Assembly (NCBI GenBank): GCA_049999725.1
Contig: JBNGIS010010687.1
Coordinates: forward strand, 1-21,258
Source of the DNA: Haplomitrium mnioides
Lineage: Eukaryota; Marchantiophyta; Haplomitriopsida; Calobryales
DNA: 21,258 nucleotides
Direction of reading: 5' to 3'
A model generated the notes under the pieces. That model ran no database searches. It was not told where the DNA came from and saw nothing but the letters and a program-made list of their open reading frames with translations. Position numbers and translations under genes: made by a program. Shown in pieces: positions 1-9,624 of the stretch. The stretch's first letter is position 1, and the number at the start of each line of letters is the position of its first letter.

Positions 1-3000
1 TAGATAGAGTCTCTTTGACTTTAAACATTGTTAGGTTTAGATGCGCATGGCATCCACTAAAAGCCCTTCTCTAAGATTTGTTGTAGTATAAAGATAGGTT
101 GTCCTTTGAGGAAAGAGTAGAGAGAGGCTCCTTGGCTTTAAACATTCTTAGGTCTTGATGCGTATGGCATCCACAAAGAGCCTTGCTCTAAGGTATGTTG
201 TAGTATAAAGATAGGTTGTCCTTTCAAGAAAGAGTAGATAGAGGCTCCTTGACTTTAAAAATTGTTAGGTCCCTATGTGTATGGCATCCATGAACAGCCT
301 TGGTCTAAAGTATATTGTAGTATTAAGATAGGTCGTCCTTTGAAAAAAGAGTAGAAAATGGCTCCTTGACTTTAAACATTCTTAGGTCTTGATGCGTACG
401 GCATCTACTAAGAGCTCTGCTGAAAGGAATGTTGTTGTATAAAGATATGTTGTCCTTTGAGGAAAGACTAGATACACATTCCTTGAATTTAAACATTGTC
501 AGGTCTTTATGCGTAGGGCATCCACAAAGAGCGCTGCTCTAAGGTATGTTGTAGTATAAAGATAGGTTGTCCTTTGAGGAAAGAGTAGATGGAGGCTCCT
601 TTGCCTAAATCATTGTTAGGTCTTGATGCGTAGGGCATCCACGAAGGGCGTTGCGTTCAGGTATGCTGTAGCATTAAGACAGGTTTCCTTTGGGGAAAGA
701 GTAAATAGAGGCTCCTTGACTTTAGTCATTGTTAGGTCTTGATGCATAGGGCAAACATGAAAATCCATGCTCTCAGGTATGTTGTAGTGTAAAGATAGGT
801 TGTCCTTTGAGAATTGAGTTGATAGAGGCTCCTTGACTTTAAACATTGGTAGGTCTTGATGCGTAGGGCATCCACCAAGAGTGCTTCTATAAGTGTAAGG
901 TTTGTTTTAGTTTAAAGATAGGTTGTCCTTTGAGGAAAGAGAAGATAGAGGCTCCTTGACTTTAGACATTGTGAAGTCTTGATGTCTAGAGCATCAACAA
1001 AGAGCCGTGCTCTGAGGTAAGTTGTAGTATAAAGATAGGTTGTCCTTTAAGGAAAGAGTGGATTGGGGCTCCTTGACTTTAAAGATTGTTTGGTCTTGAT
1101 GCGTATGGCATCCAGGAAGAGCCTTGCTCTAAGATATGTTGTAGTATAAAGATAGGTTGTTCTTTGTGGAAAGAGTGGATAGAGGCTTCTTGACTTTAAA
1201 CATTGCTAGATCTTGATACATAGGGCATCCACAAAGAGCTCTCCTCTAAGGTATGTTGTAGTATAAAGAGAGATTGTCCTTTGAGTAAAGAGCCGATAGA
1301 GGCTCCTTGACTTTAAAGATTGTTTGGTCTTCAAGCATAAGGCATCCACGAAGAGCCATGGTCTAAGATGTGTTGGAGTATAAAGATAGGTTGTCCTTGG
1401 AGGAAAGCTTTGATGGAGGCTTCTTGACTTAAATAATTGTTCAGTCTTGACACGGAAGGCATCCACGAAGAGCCCTACTCTCAAGTATGTTGTAGTATGA
1501 AGACAGGTTGTCCTTCGAGGAAAGAGTAGATAGAGGCTCCTTGTATTTAACCATTGTTTTGTCCTCATGCGTAGGGCATCCAAAAAACGCCATGCTCTGA
1601 CTTGTAATGTAGTATAAAGATAGATTGTGCTTTTAGGAATGAGTGGAAAGAGGCTCCTTGATTTTAAACATTGTTGGGTCTTGATGCATACGGCATCCAC
1701 GAAAAGCCAAGCTCTAAGGTATGTTGCAGTATAAAGATAGGTTGTCCTTTGAGAAAAGAGTAGATAGAGGCTCCTTGACTTTAAACATTGTTAGGTCTTG
1801 ATGCGTAGGGCATCCACAAAAAGCCTTGCTCAAAGGAATGTTCTAGTATGAAGATAGGTTGTCCTTTGAGGAAAGAGTAGATACATGCTCCTTGACTTGA
1901 AACATTGTTAGGTCTGATGCATAGGGCATCCACTAAGAGGCCCGCTTTAAGGTATATTGTAGTTTTAAGATAGGTTGTACATTGAGGATTGAGTAGATAC
2001 AGGCTCGTGGGCTTTAAACATTGCTAGGTTTTGATGCGTAGGGCATCCACTAAGAGCCCTTTTCCAAGGTATGTTGTAGCATTAAGATAGATTGTACTTT
2101 GAGAAAAGAGTAGATAGAGGCTCCTTGACTTCAAACATTATTAGGTCTTCATGAGTAGGTCATCCATGAAAAGCCCTACTCTCAGGTATGTTGTAGTATG
2201 AAGATAGGTTGTCCTTTGAGAAATGACATGTAGAGGCTCCTTGACTTAAACATTGTTAGGTCTTGATGCATAGAGCATCCACCAAGAGCGCTTCTCTAAG
2301 GTATCTTGTAGTATAAAGATAGATTGTCCTTTGAGGAAAGAGTGGATAGAGGCTCCTTGACTTGTTTGGTTATGCTGCCTAGGGCATCTACGAAGAGCCC
2401 TACTGTAAGGTATGTTGCAGTATAAAGATAGGTTGTCCTTTGAGGAAAGAGTAAATAGAGGCTCCTTCACTTTAACTATTGCTAGGTGCTGATGCGTAGG
2501 GATTTTAAGAAGAGACATGCTCTATGGTATGTTATAGTATAAAGATAGGTTGTCCTTTGAAGAAAGAGTAGATAGAGGCTCCTTGACTTTAAACATAGCT
2601 AGATCTTGATACATAGGACATCCACAAAGAGTTGTGCTCCAAGGTATGTTGTAGTATAAAGAGAGGTTGTCCTTTGAGGAAAGAGTCAATAGAGGCTCAT
2701 TGACTTTAAAAATTGTTTTGTCTTCATGCGTAGGGTATCTACCAAGAGGCATCTACCAAGAGGCATGCCTAAGGTTTGTTGGAGTATAAAGATAAGTTGT
2801 CCTTGGAGAAAAGTTTTGATAGAGGCTCTTTGACTTTAAACATAGTTGCGTATTAATGCGAAGGGCATTCACAAAGAGTTATACTCTCAAGTATGTTGTA
2901 GTATAAAGACAGGTTGTCCTTTGAGGAAAGAGTAGAGAGAGGCTCCTTGACTTTAAACATTGTTTGGTCCTGATGTGTAGGGCATCCACAAAAAAGCCTT

Positions 3001-4569
3001 GGTCTCAGGTATGTTGTAGTATAAAAATAGGTTGTCCTTTGAGGAATGAGTAGATAGAGGCTCATTGATTTTAAATATTGTTAGGTCTTGATGCGTAGGG
3101 CATCCACAAAAAGCCAAGCTTGGAGGTAAGTTGTAGTACAAAGTTGGATTGTCCTTTGAGGAAAGAGTAGATAGAAGGTCCTGGACTTTAATCATTGTTC
3201 GGTCTTGATTCATAGGGCATCCACTAAGAGCCCCGCTTTAAGGTATGTTGTAGTTTTAAGAAATGTTGTACTTTAATGATCGAGTAGATAAAGGCTCGTG
3301 GACTTCAAACATTGTTAGGTTTTGATGCGTAGGGTATCCACTAAGAGCCCTTCTCCAAGGTATGTTGTAGTATAAGGATAGGTTTTCCTTTGAGGAAGAG
3401 TAGATAGAGGCTCCTTGACTTTAAACATTGTTAGGTCTTGATGCGTATAGCAAACACAAAAATCTTTACTCTCAGGTATGTTGTAGTATAGAGATAGACT
3501 ATCCTTTGAAGAAATAGCATATTGAGGCTCCTTCACATTAATCATTACAAGGTCTTGATGCCTAGGGCATCCACAAAAAGCCATGCTCTAAGGTATGTTG
3601 TAGTATAAAGATAGGTTGTCCTTTGAGGAATAAGTAGATAGAGGCTCCTTGACTTTAAACATTGTTACGTCGTGATGCGTAGGGCATCCACCACGAGCAC
3701 TGCTCTAGGGTATGTTGTAGTGTAAAGGTAGGTTGTCCGTTGAGGAAGGGCTAGACAGAGGCTCTTTGGCTTTAAACATTATTAGGTCAGGATGCGTAGG
3801 ACATGCACAAAGTGCCATGCTCTATGGTATATTGTAGTGTAAAGATAGGTTGTTGTTCGAGGAAAGAGTTAACAGAGGCTCCTTGACTTTGAACATTGTC
3901 AAGTCTTGATGCATAGGGCATCCACTAAGAGTGTCACTCTAAGTCATATTGTAGTACAAAGATAGGTTGTCCTTTGAGGAAAGAGTAGATAAAGGCTCTT
4001 TGGCTTTAAACATTGTTAGGTCTTGATGCACAGGGCATCCACGAAGAGCCATGCTCAAAGGTCTGTTGTAGTTTAAAGGTAGGTTGTCCTTTGAGGAATG
4101 AGTAGATATAGGCTCCTTGACTTTGAACATTGTTTGGTCTTGATGCGTAGGGCATCTCAAAAGGCCATGCTTTAAGGTATGTTGTAGTATAAAGATAGGT
4201 AGTCCTTTAAAGAAAGAGTTGATAGAGGCTCCTTCAATTTAATCATTGTTAGGTCTTGAAGCATAGGGCATCCTTGAAAAGCCAAGCTCTGAGGTGTGTT
4301 GTAGTGTGAAGATAGGTTGTCCTTTAAGGAATGAGTACATGGAGGCTCCTTGACTTTAAACATTGTTAGGTCTTGATGCGTACAACATCCACCAAGAGGG
4401 TTTCTCTAAGGTGTGTTGTAGTACAAAGATAGGTTGTCCTTTGAGGAAAGAGTAGATAGAGGCTACTTGACTTCGAACATTGTTAGGCATTGATGAAAAG
4501 GGCATCCACTAAGAGCCTCGCTTTAAGGCATGTTATAGAATAAAGATACATTGTACTTTGAGGAAAGAG
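1..4569. repeat. Higher-order repeat, long period 1
   Basis: About 39 monomers that recur in order in the next period. Markers that fix the register include a rare variant at the left edge (tagatagagtctctttgac followed by ggtttagatgcgc), which reappears at 4570 and 13302. A gaatgttgttgta variant at 427 reappears at 4996, 13728 and 19220. A gattggggctccttgac variant at 1061 reappears at 5625 and 14355. The offset from period 1 to period 2 at these markers is 4564-4569 bp, or 39 monomers. The true phase boundary is arbitrary; the window edge was used as the start. Confidence 0.85.
2737..2764. repeat. 14-bp tandem micro-duplication inside a monomer
   Basis: The 14 bases atctaccaagaggc occur twice back to back (2737-2750 and 2751-2764). 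The matching unit in period 2 (about 7400) has only one copy. This is a replication-slippage event within one satellite unit. Confidence 0.85.
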
Positions 4570-5823
4570 TAGACAGAGTCTCTTTGACTCTAAACATTGC
4601 TAGGTTTAGATGCGCAGGGCATCCACTAAAAGCCCTTCTCTAAGATTTGTTGTAGTATAAAGATGGGTTGTACTTTAAGGAAAGAGTAGATAGAGGCTCC
4701 TTGGCTTTAAACATTATTAGGTCTTGATGCGTAGGGCATCCACCAAGAGCCCTGCTCTAAGGTATGTTGTAGTATAAAGAAAGGTTGTCCTTTCAGGAAA
4801 GAGTACATAGAGGTTCATTGACTGTAAACATTGTTAGGTCCCTATGCGTATGGCATCTATTAACATCCTTGCTCTAAAGTATGTTGTAGTATAAAGATAG
4901 GTCGTCCTTTGAAAAAAGAGTAGAAAATGGCTCCTTGACTTTAAACATTCTTAGGTCTTGATGCATATCACATCCACTAAGAACTCCGCTGTAAGGAATG
5001 TTGTTGTACGAAGATATGTTGTCCTTTGAGGAAAGACTAGATAGCCGCTACTTGAATTTAAACATTGCCAGGTCTTGATGAGTAGGGCATCCACGAAGAG
5101 CACTTGCTCCAAGGTATGTTGTAGTATAAAGATAAGTTGTCCTTTGAGGAAAGAGTAGATAGAGGCTCCTTCGCTTAAATCATTGTTAGCTCTTGATGCG
5201 TAGGGCATCTAGGAAGGGCCCTACTCTCAGGCATGTTGTAGTATTAAGATAGGTTGTCCTTTGGGGAAAGAGTGAATAGAGGCTCATTGACTTTAGTCAT
5301 TGTTAGGTCTTGATGCATAGGGCATTCACGAAAATCCATGCTCTGAGGTATGTTGTAGTATAAAGATAGGTTGTCTTTAAGAATTGAGTAGATAGAAGCT
5401 CCTTGACTTTAAACATTGGTAGGTGTTGATGCATATGGCATCTACCAAGAGCTCTTCTCTAAGGTTTGTTGCAGTATAAAGATAGGTTGTCCTTTGAGGA
5501 AAGAGTAGAAAGAGGCTCCTTGACTTTAGACATTGTGAAGTCTTGATGCCTAGGGCATCGACGAAAAGTCGCGCTCTAAGGTAAGTTGCAGTATAAAGAT
5601 AGGTTGTAGTTTGGGGAAAGAGTGGATTGGGGCTCCTTGACTTTAAAGATTGTTAGGTCTTGATGCGTAGGGCATCCAAGAAGAGCCTTGTTGTAAAGTA
5701 TGTTGTAGTATAAAGATAGGTTGTCCTTTGTTGAAAGAGTAGATAGAGGCTACTTGACTTTAAACATTGCTAGATCTTGATACGTAAGGCATCCACAAAG
5801 AGCTATCCTTTAGGGTATGTTGT

Positions 5824-6062
5824 AGTATAAAGAGAGATTGTCCTTTGAGGAAAGAGCTAATAGAGGCTCCTTGACTTTAAAGATTGTTTGGTCTTCAAGC
5901 GTAGGGGATCCACGAAGAGCCATGCTCTAAGGTGTGTTGGAGTATAAAGAGAGATTGTCCTTTGAGGAAACAGCTAATAGAGGCTCCTTGACTTTAAAGA
6001 TTGTTTGGTCTTCAAGCGTAGGGGATCCACGAAGAGCCATGCTCTAAGGTGTGTTGGAGTAT
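5824..6062. repeat. Recent exact-length monomer duplication
   Basis: 5824-5945 and 5941-6062 match at an offset of exactly 117 bp, with a single mismatch seen (g at 5854, c at 5971). Both copies share private variants such as ttcaagcgtaggggatcc. Neighbouring monomers differ from each other far more, so this unit duplicated recently by slippage or unequal exchange. Periods 1 and 3 have only one such unit at the matching place (near 1320 and 14600). Confidence 0.9.
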
Positions 6063-7284
6063 TAAGATAGGTTGTCCTTGGAGGAAAGTTTTGATGGAGG
6101 CTTCTTGACTTAAATAATTGTTGGGTCTTGATGCGGAGAGCATCCATGAAGAGCCCTACTCTCAAGTATGTTACAGTATGAAGACAGGTTGTCCTTTGAG
6201 GAAAGAGTAGATAGAGGCTCCTTGACTTTAACCATTGTTTTGTCCTCATACGTAGGGCATCCACCAAAAGCTATGCTGTCACTTGTAATGTATTGTAAAG
6301 ATAGATCGTCCTTTTAGGAATGAGTGGAAAGAGGCTCCTTGATTTTAAACATTGTTGGGTCTTGATGTTTAGGGCATCTACGAAAAGCCAAGCTGTGAGG
6401 TATGTTGTAGTATAAAGATAGGTTGTTCTTTGAGGAAAGAGTAGATAGAGGCTCCTTGACTTTGAACATTGTTAGATCTTGATGCGTAGGGCATCCACAA
6501 AAAGCCTTGCTCAAAGGTATGTTCTAGTATGAAGATAGGTTGTCCTTTGAGGAAAGAGTAGATACAAGCTCTTTGACTTGAAACATTGTTAGGTTTTGAT
6601 GCATTGGGCATCCACTAAGAGGCCGGCTTTAAGGTATATTGTAGTTTTAAGATAGGTTGTACATTGAGGTTGGAGTAGATACAAGCTCATGGACTTTAAA
6701 CATTGCTAGGTTTTGATGCGTAGGGCATCCACTAAGAGCCCTTCTCCAAGGTATATTGTGGCATTAAGATAGGTTGTCCTTTGAGAAAACAGTAGATAGA
6801 GGCTCCTTGACTTTAAACATTGTGGGGTCTTGATGCATAGGGCATCCACAAAAAGCCCTTCTCTCAGGTGTGTTGTAGTATAAAGATAGGTTTTCCTTTG
6901 AGAAATGAGCATGTAGAGGCTCTTTGACTTTAAACATTGTTAGGTCTTGATGCATAGAGCATCCACCAAGAGCGCTTCTCTAAGGTATGTTGTAGTATAA
7001 AGATAGGTTGTCCTTTGAGTAAAGAGTGGATAGAGGCTTCTTGACTTTAGACATTGTTTGGTCGTGATGCCTATGGCATCTACAAAGAGCCCTGATCTAA
7101 GGTATGTTGGAGTATAAAGATAGGTTGTCCTTTGAGGAAAGAGTAAATAGATGCTCCTTGGCTTTAACTATTGCTAGGCGTTAATGAGTAAGGATTCCAC
7201 GAAGAGACATGCTCTATGGTATGTTGTAGTATAAAGATAGGTTGTCCTTTGAAGAAAGAGTAGAAAGAGGCTCCTTGACTTTAA

Positions 7285-7300
7285 ACATTGCTAAGAGTTG
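7285..7300. other. Satellite monomer with internal deletion
   Basis: The monomer here jumps from aaacattgcta straight to agagttgtgctc. The matching unit of period 1 (about 2592-2637) keeps the intervening segment with agatcttgatacat and gacatccacaa. About 33 bp are missing. Because 33 is a multiple of three, the minus-strand frame stays open across the junction, which helps make the longest satellite pseudo-ORF (7281-7865). Confidence 0.75.
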
Positions 7301-8150
7301 TGCTCTTAGGTATGTTGTAGTATAAAGAGAGGTTGTCCTTTGAGGAAAGAGTCGATAGAGGCTCCTTGACTTTAAAGATTGTTTTGTCTTCATGCGTAGG
7401 GCATCCATGAAGAGGCATGCTATAAGGTATGTTGGAGTATAAAGATAGGTTGTCCTTGGAGAAAAGTTTTGATAGAGGCTTCTTGAATTTAAACATAGTT
7501 GTGTATTGATGCGGAGGGCATTCACGAAGAGCTATACTCTCAAGTATGTTGTAGTATAAAGACAGGTTGTCCTTCGAGGAAAGAGTAGATAGAGGCTCCT
7601 TGACTTTAAACATTGTTTGGTCATAATGTGTAGGGTATCCACAAAAAGCCTTGCTCCCAAGTATATTGTAGTATAAAAATAGGTTGTCCTTTGAAGAATG
7701 AGTAGATAGAGGCTCCTTGATTTTAAATATTGTTAGGTCTTGATGCGTAGGGCATCCACAAAAAGCCAAGCTTGTAGGTATGTTGTAGTACAAAGTTGGG
7801 TTGTCCTTTGAGGAAAGAGTAGATAGAAGGTCCTTGACTTTAATCATTGTTAAGTTTTGATGCATAGGGCATCCACTAAGAGCCCCGCTTAAAGGTATGT
7901 TGTAGTTTTAAGAAATGTTGTCATTTGAGGATTGAGTAGATAGAGGCTCGTGGACTTTAAACATTGTCAGGTTTTTATGTGTAGGGCATCGACTAGGAGC
8001 CCTTCTCCAACGTATGTTGTAGTATAAAGATAGGTTGTCCTTTGAGGAAAGAGTAGATAAAGGCTCCTTGACTTTAAACATTGTTAGATCTCAATGCGTA
8101 GAGCAAATATGAAAATCTTTACTCTCAAGTAGGTTGTAGTATAGAGATAG

Positions 8151-8155
8151 ACTAT
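8151..8155. other. Left target-site duplication (ACTAT)
   Basis: Five satellite bases directly before the TG end of the insertion. The matching satellite unit of period 1 has the same actat (3498-3502) followed by cctttgaagaaatag, which is the pre-insertion state. Confidence 0.7.
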
Positions 8156-9624
8156 TGTAGTAACCGGGGAATCCCAACAATGTGAGATTTGTCCTTCTTT
8201 TACTCGGGGAGGACAAGGATTTTGTGACAAAAAGGTCTTATTTCTCATCAAAGTCTTCACTTTCCGCAACCAGGATAATCCAAGGTTCCTAATCGGACGT
8301 AGTAGACCCCAAATCGGATTCCAGAATTAAATATCGAATCCAAATAAGTCAAATAGCCCGTTTCGAGGCTCCGCTTCTGGCTCCAACTGACACCTCTGAA
8401 GTTCTGCTTTTGACTCGATTTTGCTAGCCGTCCGCCACCGCAGTCAACCTGGAAGCTTGACCAACTTGTCCTTTCTTGTCCTTCCACCATATGTTGACTG
8501 AACTACTACCCGACAATATTGTTGACATCACCTTTTACTTTCTTCCAATCCACAACAAACACACACTTCAGAACCCCGCCGTCCGACGCTATTTTCCACT
8601 TGGAAGTTGGACCGCCGTTCCGCTGGTTCCTTCAGACTTCAGAATTTTCCTTCTTCAGACTTAGATCCCGATCTCTTCCGAATCTGAAATATGACTCTTC
8701 TAGCGTAAACTTCCGCTATTTACCTCCGCTCGACACGCGTCCTCTCAATACTATAGATCTTGCTGATCCTTTCCACGTTTGCCTTTCTGACTTCAACTTC
8801 CACAAATCTTGTGTTATATTTATGCTCGCGCATTCTTCAAGCAATTCTTTTTATCCCTTGCGAATCACAAGGATTAAGGAGCAGCTTCTTTTGGCTCTCC
8901 TATAATCTTCTTCTCACTCTCCACCCTCTTGTATCAGATTACGCTGTAGTTTTTTGATTTAAGACATGCACCTTGTGCAAAGAATAAGAATTTCCCAGTG
9001 ATCCCCAATCCGTCGACTGGAACTCAGCCCTTTAGATCCGTCGACCTGCAAGGCTAATTCTCATTGATTACTCCTCAAACCCTTTGCCTATTTAACAAGG
9101 CTCCTACTCTCCTCAACGATCAGGTAGGCCCTACGACCTGCTCGGGATACCCCTCCCTACCGTAGTCGACTCCCTTCCTGGGTCGCTTTGCTGATTCTAT
9201 CCCCCTTAAGAATTCCAGATGATTTTCTTGAAAAGCCTTAACGGATAATGCCTTCTCTCACCCGAACGACAACTCGTAGTACACGATCACCAAGTTTTGA
9301 CAGAATTAAGTTCCTCCATACATATCAAGAACAGGCTGGATTTCTCGTTCTCGCTTTTGCAAATTCTCTTCTTTACTCCGGATTTAGATGTAGAACACCA
9401 CTAATGCAATCCTGAAAAATGGGTGTCAAAGAATTCTTTACTTATAAATACAATTGCAATTTGAATCGGCAACTTACCTCTTCAAAATCAGCAATGAACA
9501 ACCCTCAATTTAATGTCCCAATGAGACTTATACAAAAAATCAAACTTTTCGAATCGACACTTTTGAACCGACAAGAGGGCCTTCTAATCTAAGGTAACTT
9601 TGGAATGTCCTCCGACAAATTTAC
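8156..9624. other. Element-terminal region without a supported gene
   Basis: The 3' side of the insertion as read on the minus strand. It would contain the 3' untranslated part and any 3' LTR. The plus strand is pyrimidine-rich in many places (8640-8700, 8900-8930), which yields Ser/Phe/Leu/Pro-rich plus-strand ORFs that look like composition artefacts. Short repeats of atccgtcgac occur at 9008-9017 and 9036-9045, with a further gtcgac at 9165-9170. No pol domain is seen in any frame. The LTR inner edge could not be placed. Confidence 0.5.

Larger units (their letters stand above)
1..8155. repeat. 117-bp satellite array, left block
   Basis: About 70 head-to-tail copies of a monomer of about 117 bp, with no spacers. 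Each unit runs through recognisable segments: a start like ttaggtcttgatgcgtaggg, then gcatccacaaagagcc, gctctaaggtatgttgtagt, ataaagataggttgtccttt, gaggaaagagtagatagagg, and ctccttgactttaaacattg. Units differ by many substitutions and occasional small indels, so this is an old, diverged array rather than a freshly amplified one. The monomer has no resemblance I recognise to a known gene, tRNA or transposon. No telomere-type repeat or CENP-B-box-like motif is present. Chromosomal role (pericentromeric, subtelomeric or interstitial) cannot be told from sequence alone. The whole stretch holds no supportable gene. Confidence 0.97.

Noticed and set aside
616-8269. Many minus-strand ORFs of 60-194 codons across the left satellite, with FKVKEPLSTLSSKDNLSLYY-like repeats
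   Set aside because: They are readings of the 117-bp monomer in three frames. The consensus has one stop per unit in each frame, and ORFs occur only where neighbouring units lost it. Start and stop points vary at random, overlapping frames are equally open, and no conserved start context is seen.
8257-8490. Minus-strand ORF of 77 codons near the element end
   Set aside because: No recognised motif and not in a continuous frame with the broken gene; it lies where an LTR or untranslated region is expected.
8476-8957. Three overlapping plus-strand ORFs (62, 128 and 65 codons)
   Set aside because: Ser/Phe/Leu/Pro-rich, overlapping in different frames, and produced by a pyrimidine-rich strand. 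No recognisable domain, and opposite to the broken gene.
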